From Microbacterium sp. (GTDB taxonomy: Bacteria > Actinomycetota > Actinomycetes > Actinomycetales > Microbacteriaceae), in assembly GCA_017744855.1 (NCBI GenBank), contig JAGIAK010000024.1, positions 1-35,922 on the forward strand: a DNA stretch of 35,922 nucleotides, read 5' to 3'. Of the stretch, positions 23,485 to 30,871 are shown in pieces. The translations under genes were made by a program, and so were the position numbers. How positions within the stretch are numbered: position 1 is the stretch's first letter; the number at the start of each line of letters is the position of its first letter. The notes beneath the pieces were generated by a model that made no database searches, was not told the DNA's origin, and saw nothing but the letters and a program-made list of their open reading frames with translations.

Positions 23485-24615
23485 ATGAGCCTTCCTCACG
23501 TTGACATCGATCCGGACGGACTGCTGGAGTACTCGGTGGTCTTCACGGACCGCTCGCTGAACCACATGTCCGCACGCTTCGTGTCGGTGATGCAGCAGAC
23601 GCTGGAGATCCTGCGCGAGGCGTACGGAGCGACGGACGCCGTCGTGATCAACGGCGGCGGCAGCTACGCGATGGAGGCCGTGGCGCGTCAGCTCGCGACC
23701 GGTCGTCGCGCGCTCGTCGTGCGCAACGGCCTCTTCTCGTACCGCTGGTCGCAGATCCTCGACATGGGCGGCATCGCGACCTCGGTCGTGGTGTGCGAGG
23801 CGCGACCGGATGGCGACGACGCCCAGGCGGCGTGGAGCCCCGCCCCGATCGACGAGGTCGTCGCGGCGATCCGCTCCGGCCGCCCCGACGTGGTGTTCGC
23901 CCCGCACGTCGAGACCGCGGCGGGCATGATCCTCACCGACGGGTACGTGCGTGCGCTCGCGGATGCCGTGCACGAGGTCGGCGGCGTGCTCGTGCTCGAC
24001 TGCATCGCATCGGGCGCGATGTGGGTGGACATGCGCGACCTCGGCGTCGACGTATTGCTCAGCGCGCCGCAGAAGGGGTGGAGCGGCTCGCCCGGCGTCG
24101 GGTTCGTGATGCTCGGCGAGCGCGGACGTGCCGCGGTGGAGGCCGGAACGGCGACGAGCTTCGCCCTCGACCTCGGGCGTTGGATGGCGATCTCCGACGG
24201 CTACCGCGATGGCGCGGCCGGCTACCACGCGACCATGCCGACCGACACGATCGCCCGCAACCTCACGCAGATGATCGAGACACGCGAGCGAGGCTACGAG
24301 AAGCTGCGCGCGGCGCAGATCGAGCTCGGCCGTCGGGTGCGGGCACTGCTCGCCGATCGCGGGCTGCCGTCGGTCGCCGCCGAGGAGTTCGCTGCGCCCA
24401 GCGTGGTGGTCGTGCACACCGACGACCCTGGACTCCGCAGCGGCGCGACGTTCCGCGAGCAGGGCCTGCAGATCGCGGCCGGCGTCCCCCTGCACTGCGA
24501 TGAGCCCGCGTCGTTCTCGACCTTCCGCATCGGACTGTTCGGCCTCGACAAGCTCGCCGACGTCGACGGCACGGTCGCGCGGCTCGGGGCCGCCCTCGAC
24601 GGCATCGGCCGCTGA
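23485..24615 (+). CDS. Class V PLP-dependent aminotransferase (alanine-glyoxylate / serine-pyruvate type)
   Basis: The 376-residue protein has VVINGGGSYAMEAVARQL (the PLP-phosphate Gly-rich loop), NGLFSYRWSQI, a VFAPHVETAAGMIL segment, VLVLDCIASGAMWVDM and the Schiff-base Lys K197 in LLSAPQKGWSGSPG, then GYHATMPTDTIARNL. This is the class V/fold-type I pattern of alanine-glyoxylate or related aminotransferases. ATG 23485 is preferred over the upstream in-frame start at 23404, which would lie in the repeat and terminator. CAGACT lies 7 nt before the ATG, so it may be leaderless. It stands alone between two terminators, with no pathway neighbour. Confidence 0.92.
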   Translation: MSLPHVDIDPDGLLEYSVVFTDRSLNHMSARFVSVMQQTLEILREAYGATDAVVINGGGSYAMEAVARQLATGRRALVVRNGLFSYRWSQILDMGGIATSVVVCEARPDGDDAQAAWSPAPIDEVVAAIRSGRPDVVFAPHVETAAGMILTDGYVRALADAVHEVGGVLVLDCIASGAMWVDMRDLGVDVLLSAPQKGWSGSPGVGFVMLGERGRAAVEAGTATSFALDLGRWMAISDGYRDGAAGYHATMPTDTIARNLTQMIETRERGYEKLRAAQIELGRRVRALLADRGLPSVAAEEFAAPSVVVVHTDDPGLRSGATFREQGLQIAAGVPLHCDEPASFSTFRIGLFGLDKLADVDGTVARLGAALDGIGR

Positions 24616-24637
24616 GCCCGAGGTGGTCGTTCGCTAC

Positions 24638-24666
24638 TCGAAAGCCGAGGAGGCCGAGCCTAGACT
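24638..24666 (+). promoter_or_regulatory. Leaderless promoter of the 92-aa gene
   Basis: TCGAAA (24638-24643) and TAGACT (24661-24666) have an ideal 17-nt spacer, and the GTG start follows after 6 nt. This is one of the better -35/-10 pairs in the window. Confidence 0.6.
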
Positions 24667-24672
24667 CGTAGG

Positions 24673-24951
24673 GTGCTGATCGGTCTCATGCGTCCCGTCG
24701 AAACCCAGTCGTTTCCCGTCGAGGCGCCGGACCTCGCCGGCATCCAGAGCGAACTCGACGGCCTCCGCCCCGAGGGCTTCGACCTGATCTCCTCCCCCGT
24801 GGAGATGATCAAGGGCGCCCAGGTGTTGAAGGCCGTCGGCACGTTCGCGCGCCGCGACCAGGTCACCGAGATCCAAGCCGACGACATGGACGCCCTGCTC
24901 GCCAAGGTCCCCGAGGGCTGGCAGCTTCTGAACGTGCTCCGCACCGACTGA
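24673..24951 (+). CDS. Small uncharacterised protein (92 aa)
   Basis: The product (LIGLMRPVETQSFPVEAPDL..., ending GWQLLNVLRTD) is soluble and acidic, with no membrane segment, no Cys and no familiar motif. It contains a repeated-looking alternation of short strands and helices (DLISSPVEMIKGAQVLKAV, QVTEIQADDMDALLAKVPEG). I do not recognise a family. The GTG at 24673 is favoured because a -10 TAGACT ends 6 nt before it with a plausible -35 17 nt further up. An internal ATG at 24688 is the alternative. The gene has normal GC-rich codon use, its own promoter and a downstream hairpin, so it is likely real. Confidence 0.75.
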   Translation: MLIGLMRPVETQSFPVEAPDLAGIQSELDGLRPEGFDLISSPVEMIKGAQVLKAVGTFARRDQVTEIQADDMDALLAKVPEGWQLLNVLRTD

Positions 24952-24974
24952 CGCGCGCGGTCGCGGCGCCGCAG

Positions 24975-24993
24975 GGGGGCGAGAACCGCCCCC
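24975..24993. terminator. Hairpin between convergent genes
   Basis: GGGGGCG (24975-24981) / CGCCCCC (24987-24993) with an AGAAC loop lies between the 92-aa gene and the convergent surface-protein gene. The stem is short and there is no T tract. Confidence 0.5.
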
Positions 24994-25007
24994 GCGCGTT
25001 CGGTCCG

Positions 25008-25760
25008 CTAGGCGTCCTGCGGAAGCCTCGTGACGTAGTGGTCGATCGTGATCGTCGCGACGTTCGACACGACCCCGTTGCTGTCGGTGACCGTGTAATG
25101 GATGGGCTGCTCCCATACCGGTACAGTCCAGCCGCCCGCCTCCGGGTAGGCGACCTCGTATTGTCTCGTCGTTCCGAGCGGCATCGATCCGGTGACAGTG
25201 ATGACGCCCGTCACCGGATCGACGGATGCGGTGATGCCGTCGCTGCTGATCGACTGCTGGATGCCGGCGCTCGACGGGTCGAGGTCTACCGTCGCGGGGT
25301 CGAGGGCCGCGGGAGCCGTCGCTCGAGCGGTGGCGAGCACGTCGAGGGTGTACGCGTAGACGTGGTTCACGGTGAACGGTGCGGGAGAGGATGCCGGGTC
25401 CGTCTGCTCCATCCACCCCAGAGAGTAGATGTACGCCGTGTCGTCGATCGCGACGGGCGGCGTGGCAGGCGTGGTCTCGACCGGCGTCGGTTCCGGCGTC
25501 GGCGCAGCCGTGGGCGTCGTCGGCGCGGGCGATGCCGTCTCGCAGTCGTTCGTCGACGCGTGGGCCCCGGACGGCGCCGCGGCGATACCGAGCGTGCCGA
25601 GGAGCAGCGCCCCCGCGAGCGCCACGGTGAACGCGCCACGCGCGCCTCTTCTGCGCATCGACACGACCACGGCCGCGGCACCGGCTAGGACGAGGAGCGC
25701 ACCGACGGCGAGGATCGCTGCGGTGCCGCTCGGCCCCGTGGCTGCAAGGCAGTCTTCCAC
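25008..25760 (-). CDS. Membrane-anchored surface protein with an N-terminal LAATG sorting-signal-like segment
   Basis: This 250-residue protein starts MEDCLAATGPSGT, then a hydrophobic helix (about 13-34) and RRRGARG: exactly the LAXTG-helix-Arg layout that normally ends a sortase substrate, here at the N-terminus. A second hydrophobic segment (about 43-62, ending at a possible AHA-STND cleavage site) is followed by a Pro/Thr-rich linker and an extracellular Ig/cadherin-like beta domain (IDDTAYIYSLGWM, VDPVTGVITVTGSMPLGTTRQYEV, IHYTVTDSNGVVSNVATITI in parts). The GTG start at 25760 has a strong GGGGGAG, and an in-frame stop 48 nt upstream excludes a longer protein. Possible origin: fusion of a sorting signal onto a signal-peptide protein. 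Function unknown. Confidence 0.83.
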   Translation of the reverse strand: MEDCLAATGPSGTAAILAVGALLVLAGAAAVVVSMRRRGARGAFTVALAGALLLGTLGIAAAPSGAHASTNDCETASPAPTTPTAAPTPEPTPVETTPATPPVAIDDTAYIYSLGWMEQTDPASSPAPFTVNHVYAYTLDVLATARATAPAALDPATVDLDPSSAGIQQSISSDGITASVDPVTGVITVTGSMPLGTTRQYEVAYPEAGGWTVPVWEQPIHYTVTDSNGVVSNVATITIDHYVTRLPQDA

Positions 25761-25863
25761 TTTTCTCCCCCTACGAGAACGGGCGCAGAGCGCGCCATCT
25801 CGAACCTAGGGATGTCCAGCCGCCGGAGGGGAGGGCTTGCGGGAAACGGCAGTGCGCGCCCGC

Positions 25864-26931
25864 TCAGCGACTCCGGCGCACGGACTCTGCCAGCTGCGCG
25901 AGGGCGGTCGCTGTGGCATCCCACCCCATGCACGCGTCGGTCACGCTCTGACCGCGCACCAGCGCCGCGGGGCCCACTGCCACGTCGAGCTTCTGCGCAC
26001 CGGCGACGAGGTTGCTCTCCAGCATGACCCCCGCGATCGCCTGCCCGCCGTCGGCGATCTGTGCGGCGAGCTCGGCGGCCACCTCGGCCTGACGCACGTG
26101 GTCCTTGCCGCTGTTGCCGTGGCTCGCATCGACGACGAGCCTCGACGTGAGGCCGGCAGCGGCGAGCCGCTCCGACGCCCGACGCACGTGGTCGGGCCCG
26201 TAGTTCGGTCCGTCGGCGCCGCCGCGGAGGATCACCGAGGTGTCGGGGTTCCCCGTCGTCGTGACGAGGCTCGCCCGTCCGTCCGCCGCGATGCCCAGGA
26301 AAGCCTGAGGTGCGGATGCCGCAGCCGCCGCATCGAGGGCGACCTGGAGGCCGCCGTCCGTGCCGTTCTTGAACCCGATCGGCATCGACAGGCCCGACGC
26401 GAGCTGGCGGTGGATCTGGCTCTCGGTCGTGCGCGCGCCGATCGCTCCCCACGTCACGAGGTCGGCCGTGTACTGCGGGCTGATCGGCTCCAGGAACTCC
26501 GTCGCGCACGGCATCCCCAGTGCCGTGACGTCGCGCAGGAACGCACGGGCGAGACGCAGGCCCGTCTCGATGTCGTGGCTGCCGTCCAAGTGCGGGTCGT
26601 TGATGAGGCCCTTCCATCCGACGGTCGTGCGCGGCTTCTCGAAGTACGTGCGCATCACCACGAGCAGGTCGTCGCGGTGCCGTTCAGCCTCGACGACGAG
26701 CCGCCCGGCGTACTCCAGTCCGGCATCGGCGTCGTGGATCGAGCACGGGCCGACGACGACGAGCAGTCGGTCGTCTTCCCCGGCCATGATGGCGCGCACC
26801 TCCTCACGGGTGCGCGCGACGAGGGCGGCGCGCTCGTCGCCGACGGGCAGCTCGGAGGCGAGCTCGGCGGGCGAGGGCAGAGCGGTGAAGCTCGCGACGT
26901 GAAGGTCGGCGGTGGCGTCGATGGTGTCCAT
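25864..26931 (-). CDS. aroG: 3-deoxy-7-phosphoheptulonate (DAHP) synthase, AroFGH class I type
   Basis: The 355-residue enzyme condenses phosphoenolpyruvate and erythrose-4-phosphate, the first step to chorismate and the aromatic amino acids. Motifs of the E. coli AroF/G/H type are clear: LLVVVGPCSIHDADAGLEYA, RTYFEKPRTTVGWKGLINDP, ATEFLEPISPQYTADL, TWGAIGARTTESQ, MPIGFKNGTDGG, VVDASHGNSGKDH and GVMLESNL. ATG 26931 follows AGGACAGGA and gives the normal N-terminus; the longer frame from 27078 crosses an attenuator and is rejected. The upstream leader peptide, rich in Trp/Tyr/Phe, predicts control by aromatic amino acid supply. The isozyme subtype (F, G or H) is not determined, so the symbol is provisional. 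Confidence 0.96.
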   Translation of the reverse strand: MDTIDATADLHVASFTALPSPAELASELPVGDERAALVARTREEVRAIMAGEDDRLLVVVGPCSIHDADAGLEYAGRLVVEAERHRDDLLVVMRTYFEKPRTTVGWKGLINDPHLDGSHDIETGLRLARAFLRDVTALGMPCATEFLEPISPQYTADLVTWGAIGARTTESQIHRQLASGLSMPIGFKNGTDGGLQVALDAAAAASAPQAFLGIAADGRASLVTTTGNPDTSVILRGGADGPNYGPDHVRRASERLAAAGLTSRLVVDASHGNSGKDHVRQAEVAAELAAQIADGGQAIAGVMLESNLVAGAQKLDVAVGPAALVRGQSVTDACMGWDATATALAQLAESVRRSR

Positions 26932-26960
26932 GGGTCCTGTCCTGTCGACGGCGGACCCCG

Positions 26961-27065
26961 GTGCAGAGCCCGCCGAAACGGCGAAGGGCAGAGCGGATGC
27001 TCTGCCCTGTCGGCTCTGAAGGTGTCGGTACGCGTCAGTGTCGCGACGGCCCCTCCAGAGCCGAC
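26961..27065 (-). promoter_or_regulatory. Candidate aromatic-amino-acid attenuator of the DAHP synthase gene
   Basis: Segment 1 (27065-27052, GTCGGCTCTGGAGG, inside the leader peptide) pairs over 14 positions, one a G-U, with segment 2 (27022-27009, CCTTCAGAGCCGAC). A separate 9-bp hairpin AGGGCAGAG/CTCTGCCCT (27008-26985, loop CATCCG) is followed by TTCGCCGTTTC and could terminate. Segment 2 can alternatively pair with GGGCTCTG (26971-26964) or, over 6 bp, with the hairpin's right arm. A ribosome stalled on codons 4-8 would cover segment 1. Which state terminates cannot be decided by eye. Confidence 0.72.
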
Positions 27066-27091
27066 TCGAAATACGCATACCAACGGGTCAT
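27035..27091 (-). CDS. Leader peptide MTRWYAYFESALEGPSRH upstream of the DAHP synthase gene
   Basis: This 18-codon ORF encodes Trp-Tyr-Ala-Tyr-Phe at codons 4-8, four aromatic residues in five, directly upstream of an aromatic-pathway gene. TAGGGT (27104-27099) ends 7 nt before its ATG, so the mRNA probably starts at the AUG. Its stop lies 103 nt before the DAHP synthase start, and its last half forms one arm of a 14-position hairpin. Scarcity of charged tRNA for Trp, Tyr or Phe would stall the ribosome on codons 4-8. This matches the logic of amino-acid attenuators such as trp and phe leaders; the specific peptide is not one I know. Confidence 0.8.
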   Translation of the reverse strand: MTRWYAYFESALEGPSRH

Positions 27092-27115
27092 GGAGACGAC
27101 CCTACCTCACTCCGG

Positions 27116-27553
27116 TCACGACGCGGCGCGTGTGACGAGCGCCGAGAGGAAGGCGAGGTCGGCCTCGTCGAGCTTCCGCACGCTGAACCCGGTGGCCCAG
27201 ACGTTGCCCTCGTCGAGCTGCGCCATGGTCTCGAACCCGAAGGTCGGGTAGCGGTCCTTGAACTTCACGGCGGGCTTGAAGAAGCAGATCACCTTGCCGT
27301 TCTTCTTGTACGCCGGCATCCCGTAGTACGTGCTGACCTCCAGGTGCGGAGCGGCCTTCACCACCATCTCGTGCAGCTTCTCGGCGATCACGCGATCCGA
27401 GTCCGGCATCTCCGCGATCTTGTCGAGCACCTCCTGCGCTGCTTCCTCCGGCGTCTTCTTGCCGGCGCTGGTGCGCGCGGCACGCGCCTCCTTGGCGCGC
27501 GCCTTCATGGCGTCGCGCTCCGCTGCGGTGAAGTTCTTCTCGTCGTCGGCCAT
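27116..27553 (-). CDS. DUF1801 / YdhG-like protein
   Basis: The 145-residue protein has a Lys/Glu/Ala-rich helical N-terminus (NFTAAERDAMKARAKEARAA) and a core of the DUF1801/YdhG fold. The core reads LEVSTYYGMPAYKKNGKVIC, then FFKPAVKFKDRYPTFGF, with QLDEGNVWATGFSVRKLDEADLAFLSALV at the end. Members have been called iron-chaperone-like, but biochemical roles are poorly defined. The start has a strong GAGGAGAAG ribosome binding site. The stop lies 12 nt before the -10 of the aromatic leader, so any -35 of that promoter is inside this gene. The gene diverges from the amidohydrolase. Confidence 0.85.
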   Translation of the reverse strand: MADDEKNFTAAERDAMKARAKEARAARTSAGKKTPEEAAQEVLDKIAEMPDSDRVIAEKLHEMVVKAAPHLEVSTYYGMPAYKKNGKVICFFKPAVKFKDRYPTFGFETMAQLDEGNVWATGFSVRKLDEADLAFLSALVTRAAS

Positions 27554-27625
27554 GGTCTTCTCCTCGTCGTGGGCGATGTGATCAGCGTACGGATGCCGTG
27601 CCGGCCAGGTCTTCTCGATTCCTGA

Positions 27626-27642
27626 TCGATCACGTCGATCAC
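27626..27642. repeat. Direct repeat TCGATCAC x2 in a divergent promoter region
   Basis: TCGATCAC occurs at 27626-27633 and 27635-27642 (9-nt period), ending just before the -10-like CAGACT (27646-27651) of the amidohydrolase. It may be a regulator site for the amidohydrolase or the divergent DUF1801 gene. Confidence 0.4.
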
Positions 27643-27657
27643 TGCCAGACTGGCGCC

Positions 27658-29262
27658 ATGACGACGATCTTCACCGGCCGCATCCGTCCCCTGTCCCCTG
27701 AGGTCGATGCGGATATCGACGAAGAGGTCGAGGCCATGGCGGTCGTCGACGGGCGCATCCTCGAGGTCGGCACGGCATCTGCGCTCGCCGCGGCCCACCC
27801 GGATGCCGAGACCGTCGCGCTCGACGGCTGGATCATGCCGGGCCTCATCGAGCCGCACGGGCACCCGGCGTTCTCCGCGATCCTGCTCTCCGACCTCGTC
27901 GTCGACCTTCGGCCCGTCACGATCCCCGACGCGGAGGGCGTGCTCGCTACCCTGCGTGCGGCGATCGCCTCCGCATCCGGCCCGGTCTATGCGAACGGCT
28001 GGGACGCTCTGCTGCAGCGCGGACTTCCCGAGCCCGACCGCGCACTGCTCGACGAGCTCGGCGGCGATGTGCCGTTGACGATCATCCAGAACTCCGGTCA
28101 CGCGGTGTACTTCAACTCGGCGGCCGCCCGCGCCGCCGGCCTCGACCGTGACACCCCCGATCCGGTCGGCGCCTCGTTCGGGCGCACGGCAGACGGTGAG
28201 CTCTCCGGTGTCGCCCTGGAGGCCGCGGCGGTCGAGCAGGTCGTCGCACCGATGCTCGCGGCGGCGCAGCAGCGGCTCCCGGAACTGCTGGTGACCCATC
28301 TGCGCGACCTCGCCGCCCGCGGGCTGACCACCGTCTCCGATCTCTCGTGGAATGCCGATCTGAATCCCCTCGTGCAGGCCCTGATCGCGAAGGACGCGCT
28401 CCCCGTGCGGCTGCGGTGGTACGAGACCTCGCACCCCGGCGGCACGGCGGCTCCGCGCGGCGGCGGCGACGCGATGTTCCGTCAGACGGGTGTGAAGACG
28501 TGGTCGGACGGCTCGCCCTGGGTCGGCAACATCGCCACCTCGTTCCCCTACCTCGACACGCAGGCGACACGCGACCTCGGCCTCGAGCCGCACCACGTGG
28601 GTCACGCGAACTACACCGCGGCGCAGCTGCGGGAGATCGCCGAGCCCTACGCCGCCGGCGGCTGGCAGCTCGCATGCCACACGCACGGCGACCTCGCGAT
28701 CGACAGCACCCTCGACGTCTACGAGCAGCTCATCGAGCGGTACGGGCTCGCCGACCACCGGTTCCGGCTGGAGCACTGCGGCGCGATGACGCCGGCCCAG
28801 TTCGCCCGCGCGGCCGCGCTCGGCGTGACGGTCAGCCTGTTCGTCGACCACATCACCTACTGGGGCGAGGTGCTCGTCGACGACCTCTTCGGTGCAGAGC
28901 ACGGAGGGGCCTGGGCCGACGCCGGCGCCGCGTTCGCCGCCGGTCACCGCGCTACGTTCCACAACGACGGCTGGGTGACCCCCAACGAGCCGTTCCGCAA
29001 CATGGCGGTAGCCCAGACCCGCACCTCCCGCGGAGGATTCCGGATGCCGGGTGGCACACCGGTCACGCGCGCGCAGGCGCTCGGCGCGCACACCACGCAC
29101 GCGGCCTGGCAGCTGTTCAGCGAGCACGAGGTGGGTGCGCTCGCTCCGGGCCTCTTTGCCGACTTCATCGTCGTCGACCGCGATCCGCTCACCGTCACGG
29201 CCGAGGAGCTGGCGCACACGCAGGTGCGGGCGACCTACCTCGCCGGAGAGCGCGTGGTCTGA
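27658..29262 (+). CDS. Amidohydrolase family 3 (YtcJ-like) metal-dependent hydrolase
   Basis: This 534-residue protein has a small beta domain (MTTIFTGRIRPLSP..., LDGWIMPGLIEPHGHPAFS with the first H-x-H metal pair), a TIM-barrel core, LACHTHGDLAID and FRLEHCGAMTP with further metal His, FHNDGWVTPN with the catalytic Asp, and ARAQALGAHTTHAAW-like and GLFADFIVVDRDPL sections that close the beta domain. The family hydrolyses N-acyl, formamide or cyclic amide bonds; the substrate cannot be told. ATG 27658 is 6 nt after CAGACT with no ribosome binding site, so probable leaderless translation supports it over the upstream in-frame start at 27598. Confidence 0.92.
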   Translation: MTTIFTGRIRPLSPEVDADIDEEVEAMAVVDGRILEVGTASALAAAHPDAETVALDGWIMPGLIEPHGHPAFSAILLSDLVVDLRPVTIPDAEGVLATLRAAIASASGPVYANGWDALLQRGLPEPDRALLDELGGDVPLTIIQNSGHAVYFNSAAARAAGLDRDTPDPVGASFGRTADGELSGVALEAAAVEQVVAPMLAAAQQRLPELLVTHLRDLAARGLTTVSDLSWNADLNPLVQALIAKDALPVRLRWYETSHPGGTAAPRGGGDAMFRQTGVKTWSDGSPWVGNIATSFPYLDTQATRDLGLEPHHVGHANYTAAQLREIAEPYAAGGWQLACHTHGDLAIDSTLDVYEQLIERYGLADHRFRLEHCGAMTPAQFARAAALGVTVSLFVDHITYWGEVLVDDLFGAEHGGAWADAGAAFAAGHRATFHNDGWVTPNEPFRNMAVAQTRTSRGGFRMPGGTPVTRAQALGAHTTHAAWQLFSEHEVGALAPGLFADFIVVDRDPLTVTAEELAHTQVRATYLAGERVV

Positions 29263-29293
29263 CACACGGTGCGATGCTCTCGGCGGGCCGGTC

Positions 29294-29299
29294 TAGGGT
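29294..29299 (+). promoter_or_regulatory. -10 element of a leaderless promoter (Nudix gene)
   Basis: TAGGGT ends 7 nt before the ATG at 29307. No Shine-Dalgarno is visible and no -35 match was found at 17 nt. Confidence 0.5.
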
Positions 29300-29306
29300 G
29301 TGTGTC

Positions 29307-29729
29307 ATGGACATGCGTGTCGCGGCATACGCGGTCGTCACCGATGACGACGACAGGATCCTGTTGGTGCGCTGGGTCGAGGGCCGCCGTGTCGCGTGGA
29401 CGATGCCAGGCGGCGGACTCGAACCGGGCGAGGCCCCGGAGGACGCCGTCCGCAGGGAGCTCCGCGAGGAGACGGGATACGCCGTCAAGGTCGGCGAACT
29501 GCTCGGCATCCACTCCCGCGTGATCCCGGCCACCCAGCGCGTGCAGAAGTCGGATCAGCCGCTGCACACGCTGCGCATCGTGTACCGGGCGAGCGTCACC
29601 GGGGGTCGACTGCGGTTCGAGAAGGAGGGCTCCACCGACATGGCGGAGTGGTACTCGCTCAAGTCGGTGGGCGAGCTGCAGCGGGTCAAGCTCGTCGACA
29701 TCGCGCTGCGGATGGCCGGCATCCTCTAG
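29307..29729 (+). CDS. Nudix hydrolase
   Basis: The 140-residue protein carries a complete Nudix box, GGLEPGEAPEDAVRRELREE then TGY, matching GX5EX7REUXEEXGU, after VAAYAVVTDDDDRILLVRW. Nudix enzymes cleave nucleoside diphosphates linked to other moieties with Mg2+; the exact substrate is unknown. The start is placed at the ATG preceded 7 nt upstream by TAGGGT, and a long upstream in-frame extension through the amidohydrolase gene is rejected. It lies 44 nt after the amidohydrolase stop and only three bases separate its stop from the convergent YbaK-like gene. Confidence 0.94.
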   Translation: MDMRVAAYAVVTDDDDRILLVRWVEGRRVAWTMPGGGLEPGEAPEDAVRRELREETGYAVKVGELLGIHSRVIPATQRVQKSDQPLHTLRIVYRASVTGGRLRFEKEGSTDMAEWYSLKSVGELQRVKLVDIALRMAGIL

Positions 29730-29732
29730 CGG

Positions 29733-30230
29733 TCAGCCTCGGGGCTCCTCCGGTACGGAGATGTCGGCCACCGTCGCACCGTAGGCGGAGATGAGGTCGT
29801 CGGCCTCGACGAACAGGCTGTAGCCGTGCGCTCCCGCGCCCATCGCGATCCGCTGCCCGACGATCGTCTCGTCGGCGAACACCGGCCAGTCGGTCGTGCT
29901 GCCGATCGGCACGATGGTGCCGCGTTCGTACCCGGTCGCGGCGAGGGCGAGCTCGGGCTCGGGCAGGCGCAGCTTGTTCACGCCCACGACGGCGCGCAGC
30001 TTGGGCCAGGAGATGGAGCGACCACCGGGGATCAGCGCGAACAGGTAGGTGTCGTCCGAGCGCTTGACCACCAGGGTCTTCACGATGCCGGACGGCAGGA
30101 TGCCGAGGATCTCGGCTGCTTCGTGCAGACTCCGTGCTTGCGGGCGCTCGCGGATCTCGATGTCGAGTCCGCGAGCAGCCGCAGCATCCGTCACCCGCGC
30201 GTGCGCGTCGGGCGATCCGGGAGAGGTCAC
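29733..30230 (-). CDS. YbaK/ProX-type aminoacyl-tRNA deacylase family protein
   Basis: The 165-residue protein has the YbaK fold: IEIRERPQARSLHEAAEIL, GIVKTLVVKRSDDTYLFALIPG, SWPKLRAVVGVNKLRL, ALAATGYERGTIVPIGSTTD (with the conserved G-x-x-x-P segment), VGQRIAMGAGAHGYSLFVEADDL. Such proteins hydrolyse mischarged tRNA, for example Cys- or Ala-tRNA(Pro). GTG 30230 is chosen because it overlaps the upstream stop as GTGA (30227-30230), indicating translational coupling with the small membrane protein. Substrate specificity is not deducible. Confidence 0.92.
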   Translation of the reverse strand: MTSPGSPDAHARVTDAAAARGLDIEIRERPQARSLHEAAEILGILPSGIVKTLVVKRSDDTYLFALIPGGRSISWPKLRAVVGVNKLRLPEPELALAATGYERGTIVPIGSTTDWPVFADETIVGQRIAMGAGAHGYSLFVEADDLISAYGATVADISVPEEPRG

Positions 30231-30727
30231 GCCTCGGGGGCGGAGAGCGGGTCGTCGGCGACCCACAGCTCGTCGTCGGCCCGCAGCGCCTGCCAGGCGG
30301 CGTAGAGCACGCCGACGGCGGCGGCGACGCCGAGCACCAGGGCGACGACGGAGCCGAGGCCCGGGCCCTTCTTCTCGACGACGACGGCGCGTCCGCGCGG
30401 GGCGCTCAGACCGTGGCGCTTGGCGTTCGCGACGTCCCACGCGGAGAGCGCGGTACCGACGACGCCGCCGACGATCGGGACGACCTTGTCGTCGACGACG
30501 TGCTTGCCGAAGCGCACACCCTGGTCGACGACCGGGGCGACCCGGCGGTTGTAGGTGTCCTGCACGACCGGGACGACCTGCTCGCGATTGAAGTTGCCGA
30601 GCTGGCGGCCGGCCTCGCGGGCCACGTCGGCCGCGTGCCCGACGAGCACCTGCTGGTTCTCCCAGAGCTGGGTCGCGTCGTTCTGAAGACGACGCAGTTC
30701 CTTCTTCCGCTTGCGGCTGAGGCTCAC
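30227..30727 (-). CDS. Small single-helix membrane protein of unknown function
   Basis: The 166-residue protein has a basic N-terminus (SRKRKKELRRLQNDATQLWE), a long amphipathic helical region (LVGHAADVAREAGRQLGNF, VVPVVQDTYNRRVAPVVDQG) and one membrane helix near residues 122-147, followed by an acidic tail (DDELWVADDPLSAPEA). No catalytic motif is visible and the family is unknown to me. GTG 30727 is chosen because AGGAGAG sits just upstream; an in-frame ATG at 30763 lacks a ribosome binding site. The stop overlaps the deacylase start by 4 nt. An open frame continues far upstream on this strand but is antisense to ppiA and rhomboid. Confidence 0.82.
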   Translation of the reverse strand: MSLSRKRKKELRRLQNDATQLWENQQVLVGHAADVAREAGRQLGNFNREQVVPVVQDTYNRRVAPVVDQGVRFGKHVVDDKVVPIVGGVVGTALSAWDVANAKRHGLSAPRGRAVVVEKKGPGLGSVVALVLGVAAAVGVLYAAWQALRADDELWVADDPLSAPEA

Positions 30728-30859
30728 GATGCTCTCCTGTCCATTGGAGTACGGGTTCCCCATCTTGCCACGCCAGGCTGGAAGGGAGGAGGGAATCGCC
30801 ACCCCTTGCGTCACGCGGCCCGTGCGGCTAGAACTCGACCGACTCACCGGAAGCTCTGC

Positions 30860-30865
30860 GAGAAT
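30860..30865 (+). promoter_or_regulatory. -10 element of a leaderless promoter (ppiA)
   Basis: GAGAAT ends 6 nt before the ATG at 30872, with a weak TCGACC upstream at a wide spacing. Confidence 0.4.
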
Positions 30866-30871
30866 GGGCGC

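Noticed and set aside
26932..27078. N-terminal extension of DAHP synthase to 27078
   Set aside because: It runs through the attenuator in a frame different from the leader peptide; ATG 26931 gives the normal enzyme start.
27598..27657. Upstream start of the amidohydrolase at 27598
   Set aside because: Those residues lie in the promoter region with direct repeats; the ATG at 27658 follows a -10-like hexamer by 6 nt and starts the beta domain normally.
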